Shown: positions 1-8,614, numbered from the stretch's first letter. The stretch is DNA of 64,000 bases from Actinacidiphila bryophytorum (GCF_016916835.1 NZ_JAFFIX010000015.1:116378-180377); one strand, 5' to 3'. A program made the numbers and translations. The notes: generated by a model not told the origin, from the sequence alone.

Positions 1-288
1 CAGATCGGTGAGTCCGGCGAAGGGGAAGTGCCGCTCGGACTCGCCGAGACGGCACGACAGCACCTGGAAGCCCCGCTCGCGGGCCTCCCGGACCGTGCGG
101 CTCCACAACGCGGTCTTGCCGACGCCCGGTTCGCCCTGGATCAGACACGCCTCAGCGGTCGGGCCGCCCGGCTCTGCCATCCGGTCCAGGGCGGCGTCGA
201 GCGCGGCGACCTGCTGCTCGCGGCCGACGACGACGGCCGAGGCCACGTCTCCGCCGGGGCCGACCACACCATGCCGGCCGTCGGTCAC
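1..288 (-). CDS. LuxR-family (LAL-type) regulator, N-terminal part, cut by window edge
   Basis: Reading leftwards from a GTG at 288, the frame stays open to the window edge (96 codons). Residues 22-26 read GREQQ and residues 52-59 form a Walker A loop (GEPGVGKT), followed by the SCRLGESERHFPFAGL segment typical of the AAA/NTPase head of large ATP-binding LuxR regulators. The C-terminal helix-turn-helix expected for this family lies outside the window. The gene runs away from the RiPP operon to its right and ends 216 bp from the methyltransferase stop codon, so a role as regulator of that operon is possible but not shown. Confidence 0.75.
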   Translation of the reverse strand, partial: MTDGRHGVVGPGGDVASAVVVGREQQVAALDAALDRMAEPGGPTAEACLIQGEPGVGKTALWSRTVREARERGFQVLSCRLGESERHFPFAGLTDL

Positions 289-504
289 CGCGCCCACAGC
301 AGCTGCTCGCCTGCGGACATCGCGCCCTCCTCGGTTGCAGGAACGACGGGGCGGGGGAGTCCCGGGCCTTCCGGCCGCGGCGGACCCGCCCGCGGCCCTC
401 GCCCTACCGATAGACCGGCGGGTTACAACGCGACGGTCCCGACCGCTGCCGGGGCATGCGCGGAGGGAGCGGTACGTCCTGGAGTCCCGCCTGCTGCGGC
501 GGCG

Positions 505-1287
505 TCACCCGGCGGCGCGGGCACCCACGATCACGCAGGTGTAGTCGAGGCGGACGCTGCCGCCCTCCGCGTCCAGGAGGCCCGCCACCTCGCGCAGCAG
601 CAGCCGCAGCGTCGGTTCTGGAAGGGCCAGGAGCCGGCTGTCGGTGGCCAGCAGCCGGCAGAACTGGCGGGAGGTGAGCCGGGCCTCCCAGGGCGCCCTG
701 GTCATGGTCACCTTCCGGAGCCCGCGGCCGCGCAGTTCCTCGGCGTACTCGTCGACATCGGCCTCGGACAGCGACGCCCTGCCGCCCTCGCCTGTCGGCA
801 GGCCGTCCGGCAGCACGGCGGCGTAGACGCGCTGGAGGGCCGCCCCCGTCGCCGGTGCGAGGGTGCTGAAGTTCCAGGCGAGCAGGAGCCGGCCATCGGG
901 GCGCAGGCACCGTACGGCCTTGTCCGTCCGCTCTCCCGGACGCAGCCAGTGCCACGCCTGGCCGCACGCGACCAGGTCGAACCGCCTGCCTGCGGGCTCC
1001 CACGCCTCGAACGGCCCGACCTCGACGGTGAGTCCCTTGTCCGCGGCGACGGCCGCCATGCGCGGGTCCGGCTCCACGCCGGTGACCTCGTGGCCGAGCG
1101 AGGCGAGCACGGAGCCGAGTTTGCCGGTCCCGCAGCCGATGTCGAGCGCCGTACCCGGCCGGTGCTCCCCGCCCAGGGCGGTCAGTGCCCCGGTGACAGC
1201 CTGCGCCGGGTAGCCGGGGCGCAGCCGGTCGTAGTCGTCCGCGCGGGCGCCGAAGCTGACCGGTGCCTTCACCGTCTGGTCTGTCAT
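505..1287 (-). CDS. Class I SAM-dependent methyltransferase
   Basis: 260 residues. The SAM-binding motif I is clear at residues 48-56 (LDIGCGTGK), followed by the acidic loop GVEPDPRM and motif CGQAWHWL, as in the UbiE/Methyltransf_11 fold. The ATG overlaps the stop of the HTTM gene (ATGA, 1284-1287), so it is translationally coupled and is the last gene of the RiPP operon that starts at the 28-residue precursor. It could methylate the peptide N-terminus, a side chain or an HTTM product; the sequence alone does not say which. It could also be a small-molecule methyltransferase recruited to the operon. Confidence 0.85.
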   Translation of the reverse strand: MTDQTVKAPVSFGARADDYDRLRPGYPAQAVTGALTALGGEHRPGTALDIGCGTGKLGSVLASLGHEVTGVEPDPRMAAVAADKGLTVEVGPFEAWEPAGRRFDLVACGQAWHWLRPGERTDKAVRCLRPDGRLLLAWNFSTLAPATGAALQRVYAAVLPDGLPTGEGGRASLSEADVDEYAEELRGRGLRKVTMTRAPWEARLTSRQFCRLLATDSRLLALPEPTLRLLLREVAGLLDAEGGSVRLDYTCVIVGARAAG

Positions 1288-2228
1288 GTCAGGCCTCTCA
1301 TCAAGGTGGCGAGGTCGTGCTCGGGGAGGAAGAGCACGTAGGTTCCCAGCGAGGCGAGGCTGAAAGGCACCAGGCGCTTGGGCAGCATGGCGGTGAAGGC
1401 ACCGTGCATGAGCACTCCGAGCAGCGCACCGACCCACCAGGTGGGGTGGACGACCAGCAGGACGGGCAGGGCCGCTTCCACGCCGACGGTCACGAGCGAG
1501 GGGATGCGCCAGCGGCGTGCGACGAGCGACGGCTCGGCGGTGGCCAGGCGGCGGGTGAACCAGTCGGGGAAGAAGTACTCGCGCCGCCTGTCCGGCAGTT
1601 CCGCGCGCAGGGAGGCCAGCTGCGCGAAGACCTTCTGCAGCGTGTCCCCGCTGGTGAACTGCCGTGACCTGGCCTTGTACAGGGCGCTGCTCCAGTACAC
1701 CTGGAACATCAGCACGACCGCCGCGGCCTGCGGCCACGACACGCCGCCGCCTGGCGCAGGGGACGGGGCGACGAACGCCGACAGCGACGGGGCGTCCAGC
1801 AGCGACTGCAGGCTGTACCAGGTGCCGGTGCCCGTCGCGAAGACGAACGGCACCGACATCATCCCGAGGAACAACGTGTTGAACTTGCGGTCGAAGGTGA
1901 ACTCGAACACGCACCACGCGGCGACGACTGCGGCGGCCAGCGGGGTCAGGACGCCGGTGAACACGGCCAGCACGGCCACCGCGCGGGCGGCGTAGAAGAC
2001 CCTGAACGCCGTCGGGCTGAGCAGCACCTTGACGGCCATCTCGTCGCGCTCGTAGCGCCAGCGCACCAGGGACTTCGGGGACAGGTCGAAGTAGCGCGCC
2101 ATGCCGTAGACGTGGTCGGCGACGGTCTTCCACAGCAGGGCGGAGCCCAGGACCAGGCGGAAGAGGCACATCGACAGTCCGGCCGCGCTCCCGTGGACGG
2201 GGAAGGCGGCCGGCAGCGGGTCATGCAC
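1284..2228 (-). CDS. HTTM domain-containing membrane protein
   Basis: 314 residues from GTG 2228, which overlaps the preceding stop (GTGCATGA). Several hydrophobic segments are visible, for example FRLVLGSALLWKTV, AVAVLAVFTGVLTPLAAAVV and AVVLMFQVYWSSALYKA. The pattern and the C-terminal membrane segments fit the HTTM family, which is related to the membrane half of vitamin K-dependent gamma-carboxylase. The function of stand-alone HTTM proteins is not known. Its place between a DUF5825 gene and a methyltransferase in a RiPP operon suggests a membrane-bound modification or export step. No separate ABC exporter is encoded nearby. Confidence 0.75.
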   Translation of the reverse strand: MHDPLPAAFPVHGSAAGLSMCLFRLVLGSALLWKTVADHVYGMARYFDLSPKSLVRWRYERDEMAVKVLLSPTAFRVFYAARAVAVLAVFTGVLTPLAAAVVAAWCVFEFTFDRKFNTLFLGMMSVPFVFATGTGTWYSLQSLLDAPSLSAFVAPSPAPGGGVSWPQAAAVVLMFQVYWSSALYKARSRQFTSGDTLQKVFAQLASLRAELPDRRREYFFPDWFTRRLATAEPSLVARRWRIPSLVTVGVEAALPVLLVVHPTWWVGALLGVLMHGAFTAMLPKRLVPFSLASLGTYVLFLPEHDLATLMRGLT

Positions 2229-2565
2229 GGACGACTCCTCCGTTCCGCACGGCGATCCTGATGGACTCGAAGGGCACCAGGACGACGCCGTCACCGGCCA
2301 CGCTCATGCCGTGCTCCTCGGCGAGGTAGAGCACCAGCGACTGCAGCGAGGCCGCGGAACGGAAGACGTCCTGGCGCAGTTCGTAGTCCCACGGGCAGAC
2401 CGGCCGCCCGTCGTGGGCGGTGTCGGACAGCGTCGCGCGGTAGGCGCCGATGTGGGAGAACATCGCCCAGGACCCGAACGAGCCCACCGGGGTGAAGAAG
2501 CCGCGCCACACCAGCCAGGCCAGGGCCGCGCAGCCGAGCGTCAGAGCGGCGATCGCGTTGACCAC
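2221..2565 (-). CDS. Small one-TM protein, partner of the HTTM protein
   Basis: 114 residues. One N-terminal membrane helix (AIAALTLGCAALAWLVW) is followed by a soluble domain containing GSFGSWAMFSHI and CPWDYELRQD. It ends with a stop overlapping the GTG of the HTTM gene, and it lies 27 bp downstream of the DUF5825 stop. I do not recognise a named family. The tight coupling suggests that it forms a complex with the HTTM protein. It could also be a small enzyme subunit, since the WDYELR segment is polar and conserved-looking. Confidence 0.7.
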   Translation of the reverse strand: MVNAIAALTLGCAALAWLVWRGFFTPVGSFGSWAMFSHIGAYRATLSDTAHDGRPVCPWDYELRQDVFRSAASLQSLVLYLAEEHGMSVAGDGVVLVPFESIRIAVRNGGVVRA

Positions 2566-2592
2566 GACACTTCCTCCGTGTTGCCGGACCGG

Positions 2593-3180
2593 TTACAGGA
2601 CCATGGACGGCGACGGCCAGCGGTCCAGCAGGTAGGGCGCCCACCAGTCCAGGCCGCCGAAGGTGAGCAGGAGCCGCTCGGCGCGCAGCGCGGCCAGCAC
2701 CTCGGGTTCGACGCCGTCGGTGCGCTGCTCCTCCAGGAGCGGGACGGCCTCGGCGTACTCGGGCCGGACCAGCTCGAAGCGCTGCAGCGTCCCGTCCCGC
2801 CGGTCGCGGATCTGCACGAACCCCGGACCGCGGCGCCACATGCAGCGGCCCAGGTAGAAGCGGGCACGCCACTGGGCGATGCGCTCGTCGGCCCCGCTGC
2901 CGTCGAGGGAGACGGGAGGCTGCAGATGGCTCAGGTCGCGTGCCGTCAGAGCCGGATCGGCCTGCTCCCCGGTGCGCAGGTGCCAGCGCACGATCAGGCC
3001 CCGCGCGGAGGCGACCCGGACGAAGTCGAGCGCGCGCAGGTCGCGCGGGCCCGGGTCGTCCAGCCGGACCGGCTCGTCGAGGGAGGTGAAGCGTACGCCC
3101 CCGCGGTACAGCTCGTGCACGTGCTCGCCGACGACCGGGGTGCTCCCGGTCGCGGACGGCACCGTCAGATCTCCACGCAT
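2593..3180 (-). CDS. DUF5825 family protein (RiPP operon)
   Basis: 195 residues; the start overlaps the end of the radical-SAM gene by 16 bp. Features seen are an N-terminal ELYRGGVRFTSLDEPV segment, WHLRTGEQADP in the middle and a C-terminal RAERLLLTFGGLDWWAPYLL. This pattern matches the DUF5825 family, whose members are usually found beside RiPP-maturation radical SAM C-methyltransferases. No catalytic motif is obvious. It may act as a precursor-binding or partner subunit of the radical SAM enzyme (inference from coupling). Confidence 0.75.
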   Translation of the reverse strand: MRGDLTVPSATGSTPVVGEHVHELYRGGVRFTSLDEPVRLDDPGPRDLRALDFVRVASARGLIVRWHLRTGEQADPALTARDLSHLQPPVSLDGSGADERIAQWRARFYLGRCMWRRGPGFVQIRDRRDGTLQRFELVRPEYAEAVPLLEEQRTDGVEPEVLAALRAERLLLTFGGLDWWAPYLLDRWPSPSMVL

Positions 3181-5111
3181 GTGGGCTCCCCGGCCAGTTC
3201 GAGGGCCAGTTCCGGCCCGCCCTGGTCATCGCTCTCCCGCCGGATGCGGCACATCAGCTGGTTCTCGTCCTCGGTGGCGACCTGGACGGCGCGGTCGGCC
3301 TCCACGAAGATCAGTCCTGCGCGGCGCCAGTCGGCCAGCAGCGTCTCGACCCGCCCGGTGTCCCAGTCCCCGCCGCCCGCGACCGCGCGGCGCTCCAGCT
3401 GCTCAAGGGACCTGGGGTTGTGCAGGGCGCGGAAGAGCTCGACCTCGACGGGGTCCGCCAGCGTCATGGAACGCCAGGCGAAGCCCGGGCGGGAGTTGCT
3501 CAGCTCGATCCGGTCGCCGAGGTCGGTGTAGGACAGCCGGCTGCGGACGTGGTTGCCGCCCCACTCGCGAAGGGCCTGCTCCAGCTGGTTGGCGAGCTTG
3601 CCGTCGATGCCCCGGTCGGGGGTCTCGAACAGGTAGGCCAGGTCGGCCAGTTCCGCATCGGGCAGGTCGTAGATGAGGCTGTACTGCCGGTGCGGGCGGC
3701 GTTCCGCGAAGCCGAGTTCCGGGCGGTCGAAGTAGGGGCTGAAACGCTCCAGCGCGATCCTGCTCGCGCCGCTGCACGGATGCAGGTGGTGCAGGGCCGG
3801 GAACTGCTCGATGACCTGCAGGTAGTCGTCAGGGGTCTCGCCCGGGAAGCCGTACAGGTAGTTCCAGGCCACGGTCAGGCCGCAGCTCTCCGCGTCCCTG
3901 AGGAAGCGCACGTTGTGCGTGCCGCTCACACCCTTGTCCATGATCTTCAGGACGCGGCTGCTGAGGTTCTCGATGCCGGGCTGGACGCTGACCACCCCGG
4001 CCGCGCGCATCCGTTCGATCTGCGACAGGTTCATGTTCGACTTGACCTCGTACTGGATGCGCAGGTCGAACGGGGCGTCGGCCAGCTTGTCCAGGACGGA
4101 GTCCAGGTACGACATCTCCAGGATGTTGTCCACGGCGTAGAAGTCCAGCACGCGGTGGCGCCGGGCCAGGCTGAGGATCTCCTCCAGGTAGATGTGCGGG
4201 CTCTTGCTGCGGAAGGTCATCGCGGACCCGTTGAGTCCGCAGAAGGTGCAGTGGTGCTTCTCGCCCCACCAGCAGCCGCGCGCTCCCTCGACCACCAGCA
4301 CCGGCTCGTACCAGGACTGCACGCGCGAGCGCCGGATCCGGTCGAAGTAGGCGTCGTAGTCGGGCGCGGGGATCTCGGCCGGCGCCAGCAGCTGCTTGGT
4401 CGCCGGATTGCTCACGCTCCTCTCGCCGTCGCGCCAGCACAGGCCGGAGATGCGGGACACCTCCGGGCTGCTCCCGGCCGCGTCGGGGCTGCCCGCGGTG
4501 TGGAGGGCGTCGACGAGCTGGGTGAAGGACCGCTCCGCCTCGCCGCGCACGACGTAGTCGAGGAAGGGGAAGTTGCGGTGCAGAGCCTCCCCTTGCGGGC
4601 CGTCGCAGTTGGCGCCGCCCATCACCGTCGCCGTGCCGGGGGACAGCTGCTTGATCCGGCGCAGCAGCGCGAGCGAGGCCACGTTCTGCTGGAAGGTCGA
4701 GGTGGCTCCCACGAGGTCGGGACCGTCCGCGATGAGCCGGCGTGCCGTCGTGTCGATGAATTCGGGAACCAGTTCGTGCAGGCGCCGGCAGGTCTCCATC
4801 TGCTCCGGCGTCAGGTCGTCAGCCATCCTGCGGTCGAACTCCTCGACGCGCCACGAGGGATCGTCGTAGAGCGCGGAGGAGAAAACCCAGTCGCCGCACC
4901 CCATGAAGTAGCTGCCCAGCGAGAAGAAGCTGAAGTCGGCCGCACCGAGACCGCCCTGCTGGTCCATCCAGTCCGCGAAGTCGATGTTCGCGTAGACGGA
5001 CGTCGTCTCGATGTCGGGGAAGTTGTCGGCGATCCGCCGGGAGAGTATTCCGAGCGCGAGGGAAGGGGTCGCCATGCTTGCCCATGGCATGCACACCAGT
5101 GTGATCTTCAT
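3165..5111 (-). CDS. RiPP maturation radical SAM C-methyltransferase
   Basis: 648 residues from ATG 5111, preceded by GGAGGACAC. The N-terminal third is a B12-binding-like Rossmann domain (MKITLVCMPWASMATPSLAL; VMGGANCDG). The radical SAM domain carries Cys280, Cys288 and Cys291 in GCWWGEKHHCTFCGLN, a CX7CX2C spacing characteristic of the 'ribosomal peptide maturation radical SAM protein 1' family (TIGR03975-like) rather than CX3CX2C. Family members transfer methyl groups from methylcobalamin to unactivated carbons of peptide side chains. The substrate here is most likely the 28-residue precursor encoded 147 bp upstream. It is expected to be cytosolic with a 4Fe-4S cluster, cobalamin and two SAM molecules. 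Confidence 0.92.
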   Translation of the reverse strand: MKITLVCMPWASMATPSLALGILSRRIADNFPDIETTSVYANIDFADWMDQQGGLGAADFSFFSLGSYFMGCGDWVFSSALYDDPSWRVEEFDRRMADDLTPEQMETCRRLHELVPEFIDTTARRLIADGPDLVGATSTFQQNVASLALLRRIKQLSPGTATVMGGANCDGPQGEALHRNFPFLDYVVRGEAERSFTQLVDALHTAGSPDAAGSSPEVSRISGLCWRDGERSVSNPATKQLLAPAEIPAPDYDAYFDRIRRSRVQSWYEPVLVVEGARGCWWGEKHHCTFCGLNGSAMTFRSKSPHIYLEEILSLARRHRVLDFYAVDNILEMSYLDSVLDKLADAPFDLRIQYEVKSNMNLSQIERMRAAGVVSVQPGIENLSSRVLKIMDKGVSGTHNVRFLRDAESCGLTVAWNYLYGFPGETPDDYLQVIEQFPALHHLHPCSGASRIALERFSPYFDRPELGFAERRPHRQYSLIYDLPDAELADLAYLFETPDRGIDGKLANQLEQALREWGGNHVRSRLSYTDLGDRIELSNSRPGFAWRSMTLADPVEVELFRALHNPRSLEQLERRAVAGGGDWDTGRVETLLADWRRAGLIFVEADRAVQVATEDENQLMCRIRRESDDQGGPELALELAGEPTCVEI

Positions 5112-5189
5112 GTGTCCTCCGGCGTGAGCCAGCCAATTCCGCCCACGCCTGTCGTGCCGGGCGCGCGGACAGGCGGAGATGTCGGCGCG

Positions 5190-5225
5190 CTTCCGGTGCG
5201 GCCGGAGGTCCGGCCGCACCGGAAG
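5190..5225 (-). terminator. Perfect 17-bp hairpin between precursor and radical SAM genes
   Basis: Arms 5190-5206 and 5209-5225 are exact inverted complements around a 2-nt centre. The hairpin lies 33 bp beyond the stop of the precursor gene and upstream of the radical SAM start. There is no U-run. A partial terminator or mRNA-stabilising structure here would give much more precursor than enzyme transcript, a common arrangement in RiPP operons. Confidence 0.7.
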
Positions 5226-5258
5226 GGTTCAGAACCCGAAGGTTCACGGCGGACGTCG

Positions 5259-5345
5259 TCAGAACGAGACGGTCACGCCGACGGTGATGAGTGCCTCGTC
5301 CTGCTCGGTGCTCTGCGGGTCGCTGTTCACGACAACCTTCTCCAT
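5259..5345 (-). CDS. RiPP precursor peptide (28 aa) for the radical SAM C-methyltransferase
   Basis: ATG 5345 is preceded by a strong GGGAGGGG ribosome site 4 bp away; the stop is TGA at 5259-5261. The 28-residue product starts MEKVVVNSDPQSTEQDEA and ends LITVGVTVSF. The first 18 residues are polar and acidic (leader-like), and the last ten are beta-branched (Ile, Thr, Val x3, Thr) with a terminal Ser-Phe. That composition suits C-methylation at Val, Thr or Phe carbons. No Cys is present, so lanthionine or thiazole chemistry is excluded. The gene leads the operon and is followed by a hairpin. Identity as precursor is inferred from size, position and composition. Confidence 0.8.
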   Translation of the reverse strand: MEKVVVNSDPQSTEQDEALITVGVTVSF

Positions 5346-5669
5346 GCTGCCCCTCCCTTCCGTTGTCCGAATTGACCGGCATGCGCGACATTCCTGCTCT
5401 CGCGCACCTCGGCGGGAGCCGAGAGGTGGCATCAGGCTGGCCCCCGTGCCGCTGCCGCGGAATCCGTGAAAACACCTAATGCCGATCTTGCCGACGGTGA
5501 ATTGCTTTTCGTGCCAGACGAGTTGAGTACCGGTTACTTATTGCCGACCTGCAAAGCCGGGTGTGAGGGTCGCACCGTCGTTCCGTCGTCGAGGCGTTGC
5601 TGCTCAGGGGCCGTCGGGGAGGATTCCCGGTGCCCCGGCCGGCGCTGTGGTCGTGAGGTGGGTGGTCTG
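5346..5669. other. Divergent intergenic region between the two RiPP loci
   Basis: About 320 bp separate the precursor start (minus) from the chosen LanL start (plus). The stretch at roughly 5463-5560 is clearly less GC-rich than its surroundings and probably contains the LanL promoter. A small hairpin (arms 5403-5411 and 5416-5426, GGGA loop, one bulge) lies upstream of the minus-strand precursor. I could not fix -35/-10 boxes for either direction. Confidence 0.5.
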
Positions 5670-8522
5670 GTGGCCCGTGCTGTCGGGGAGGTGCAGCCCG
5701 CGGTGGCGGCGGTGGACTCGGTCGTGCTGCTGGACGTGGTGCGCGGTGTGCTGGCGCGGTGCGGCGGGCATCGGTGGGTGGTGCGCGCCGAGGACTCCTG
5801 GTGCATGGTGACCCCGCCGTCCTGGGCCGCGTCCCGCCCGCACGGCTGGAAGCTGCACGTGTCGGCGACGCCGCTGTCGGCGCCGCTGGTGCTGGCGCGG
5901 GCCGCGGAGGTCCTGGCCCGGCAGGGGTGCGCCTTCAAGTTCGGCACCGACATCGCGCGCGTCCTGGACCTGGTCAACCCCTGGTACGACCGGGGTGGGG
6001 CGGGCAAGTTCGTGACGGTCTACCCGCGCGACGACGTCCAGTTCCGGGCACTGGCCGCGGAACTGGACGCGGTGACCGCCGACCTGGCGGGGCCGGTCAT
6101 CCTGTCGGACCGGCCGTTCCGGCCGGGCAGCCTGGTGCACTACCGGTACGGGGAGTTCACGGCCGACGAGGTGTTCACCGACGACGGGACCTTCGAGTCC
6201 CGGATGACCGGCCCCGACGGGTCGGCGGTCAAGGACGAGCGCAGGGCGTGGTTCTCCCCGCCGCCGTGGGCGGTCTCCCCCTTCCCCGACCAGCCGCTGG
6301 CGGGTGCCCAGGCGCAGCCGGCGGGCGGCGCCGCGGTCGCCGCCGACCCGCTGCCGGCCGGTGCGCCGTCCACCGGGCAGCCGCAGGCGGTACGGCTGGG
6401 CGGCCGGTTCCGGGTGACCGGGGCGATCCGGCATGCCAACAAGGGCGGTGTGTACCGGGCGACGGACGAGCGGGACGGCGGTGAGGTGGTCGTCAAGCAG
6501 GCGCGCGCTCACGTGGGCGGGCTGCTGGACGGCACCGACGCACGCGACCGGCTGCGGCAGGAGGCGCGGATACTCCGGCTCACCGCGCCCTTGGGAGTGT
6601 TCCCGGCGCTGGTGGCCCTGATCGAGGAGGACAGCCATCTGTTCCTGGTCCAGGAGTCGGTGCCCGGCGTGCCGCTGGACCAGTGGGCGCGGGACCGTGC
6701 GGACCGCGGCGGGCCGGACGTGGACGACGCCCTCGACGTGGCCCGGCGGCTGGTGTCCGCAGTGGACTCGGTGCACCGGGCGGGCCTGGTGCTGCGCGAC
6801 CTGAAGCCGTCGAACGTCATGGTCACCCCGTCAGGTGCGCTCCGGCTGATCGACGCCGAGTACGTCGTCGAGTGCGACCGGGAGCGGACCCCGGCCCACA
6901 CGCCGGCCTTCGCCGCGCCCGAGGTCGTCGGCTCCGCCGGGGGCCGGGCGGTGCCGGTGGCGGTGCCCGAGCCGAGTGCCGATCTGTTCAGCCTGGGCGT
7001 CACCCTCTTCTGCGCCGCCACCGGCGGCCTCGACCCGCGCTGGGTCGGCGGACACCGCGGTGACGGCGCCCGCGCGGACGGGCGGGAGCGGGCGCGTATC
7101 CTGTCGCGGATCGCCCGGGACCATCCCGCGCTGGCGGCGCTGCTGGAACCGGTCACGGCCCTGACCCGGGCCGACCCGGCGCGGCGGTGGACGCCCGAGC
7201 GGACCGAGAAGTACCTCACCTCGGCCGGCGCCGCACCGACCAGGGCACCGGCACGGGCACGGGCGGCGACGTGGCTGCGGCAGGGAGAGCTGGACCGCCT
7301 GGTCACCGACGGCCTGTCCCGCCTGCGCGCGTCCATGACACCGGACGAGCCCACCTTGTGGCCGCCTGCCAGGAGGTCCGGGAGGGCCGATGCGTGCGAC
7401 CTGTTCCGGGGCGCGGCGGGAGGGCTGGCCACTCTCACCCGGGCGGCGCGGGCGAACGACGACCCCGCGTTGTGGGAGGCGGTCGGGCAGGCCGCCGAGT
7501 GGATCGACCGGCGCCTGTTCGACGTGCCGAGACTGCTGCCCGGCCTGGCCTTCGGCCGCGCCGGCACCGCATGGGCGCTACACGGTGCGGCCCGGCTCCT
7601 GCAGGACGCGGGCCTGGCCGGACGGGCGGTGGACCTCGCGCTGGAACTGCCCACCAGGCACCCCAGTTCCGACGTCACGCACGGACTGTCCGGCGCGGGC
7701 ACGGCGCTGCTCCACCTGTGGCACGCCACGCACGACCCGCGCCTGCTCCAGCGGGCACTGGCCTGCGCCGACAACGTCCTGGACGCCGCCCGCCGTGAGG
7801 GCGCCGACTGGCTGTGGCCGACACCGGACTCCGCCGACTCCGCACTGGCCGGCTTCAACTCCTACGGATTCGCCCACGGCGTGGCCGGCACCGGCCAGTT
7901 CCTGCTGGGCGCCGCACAAGCCGTTCGCCACCCACCCGGTGCGGGCAGGCACCCCGGCGCGGCGGCCGGCGCGGTGGAAGCCACGGAGGCCGGCCGGGCG
8001 GACGGCGCCCGGTACATGGAGGCCGCTCTCGGGGCCGCCGACACCCTCGTGCGCGCCGCCCGTGTCCACGACGGCGCGGCCGGCTGGCCCACCATCGTGG
8101 GCGGGCCGTTCAACCCCGACGCGGGACGGTGGTGCACCGGCCCCGCAGGCATCGGGACCTTCCTGATCCGGATGTGGGCGGACACCGGCGAGCCGCGCTT
8201 CGCCGACCTCGCCGAGCAGTGCGCGCCCACGCCGTACAGCCGGTGGGACACCACCCCCGGCCTGTGCTGCGGCCTGGCGGGCACCGGGCACTTCCTGCTC
8301 GACCTCGCCGAGCACACCGGCAGGACCGGATACCGCACCCAGGCCGAGGACCTGGCGGCCGTCATCCACGCGCTGCGCCACCGCGGCGACCCGCTGGCAG
8401 CCGGCAGGGCCGGCTGGGACCACGCCTACGGACACGGCGACGCGGGAACCCTCGGCTTCCTGCTGCGCCTTCGGAACGGCGGCACCGGCCCCTGGACCGA
8501 CGCCGCCACCGGCGCCCTGTGA
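5670..8522 (+). CDS. Class IV-type lanthionine synthetase LanL (lyase-kinase-cyclase)
   Basis: With GTG 5670 the product is 950 residues. Residues ~30-200 are the lyase-like part (WCMVTPP, GWKLHVSA, AFKFGTD, KFVTVYP). The kinase part has Lys276 in VVVKQ and Asp377 in LRDLKPSN, with LIDAEY in place of DFG. The C-terminal ~330 residues are a LanC-type cyclase with GLSGAGT, GFAHGVAGTG, WCTG (Cys822) and LCCG (Cys866-Cys867). The expected zinc ligands are present, which favours class IV over class III, but the usual CHG His is Cys. It would phosphorylate, eliminate and cyclise Ser/Thr/Cys in the 46-residue precursor downstream. The frame is open back to GTG 5466, but that extension has low GC3 and no LanL homology that I recognise, so I used 5670. 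Confidence 0.88.
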   Translation: MARAVGEVQPAVAAVDSVVLLDVVRGVLARCGGHRWVVRAEDSWCMVTPPSWAASRPHGWKLHVSATPLSAPLVLARAAEVLARQGCAFKFGTDIARVLDLVNPWYDRGGAGKFVTVYPRDDVQFRALAAELDAVTADLAGPVILSDRPFRPGSLVHYRYGEFTADEVFTDDGTFESRMTGPDGSAVKDERRAWFSPPPWAVSPFPDQPLAGAQAQPAGGAAVAADPLPAGAPSTGQPQAVRLGGRFRVTGAIRHANKGGVYRATDERDGGEVVVKQARAHVGGLLDGTDARDRLRQEARILRLTAPLGVFPALVALIEEDSHLFLVQESVPGVPLDQWARDRADRGGPDVDDALDVARRLVSAVDSVHRAGLVLRDLKPSNVMVTPSGALRLIDAEYVVECDRERTPAHTPAFAAPEVVGSAGGRAVPVAVPEPSADLFSLGVTLFCAATGGLDPRWVGGHRGDGARADGRERARILSRIARDHPALAALLEPVTALTRADPARRWTPERTEKYLTSAGAAPTRAPARARAATWLRQGELDRLVTDGLSRLRASMTPDEPTLWPPARRSGRADACDLFRGAAGGLATLTRAARANDDPALWEAVGQAAEWIDRRLFDVPRLLPGLAFGRAGTAWALHGAARLLQDAGLAGRAVDLALELPTRHPSSDVTHGLSGAGTALLHLWHATHDPRLLQRALACADNVLDAARREGADWLWPTPDSADSALAGFNSYGFAHGVAGTGQFLLGAAQAVRHPPGAGRHPGAAAGAVEATEAGRADGARYMEAALGAADTLVRAARVHDGAAGWPTIVGGPFNPDAGRWCTGPAGIGTFLIRMWADTGEPRFADLAEQCAPTPYSRWDTTPGLCCGLAGTGHFLLDLAEHTGRTGYRTQAEDLAAVIHALRHRGDPLAAGRAGWDHAYGHGDAGTLGFLLRLRNGGTGPWTDAATGAL

Positions 8523-8614
8523 CCCACGCGCCCCCACGAACCCGGTCGGCAGTCCCGAGCGACCGCCGGCCGTCGCAAGAAGCACCACCCCGCATCACAG
8601 AGAGGAACCGCACG

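Noticed and set aside
5466..5669. N-terminal extension of LanL to GTG 5466
   Set aside because: Low GC3, no ribosome site and no LanL homology; 5670 fits the usual LanL N-terminus. Kept as a finding only.
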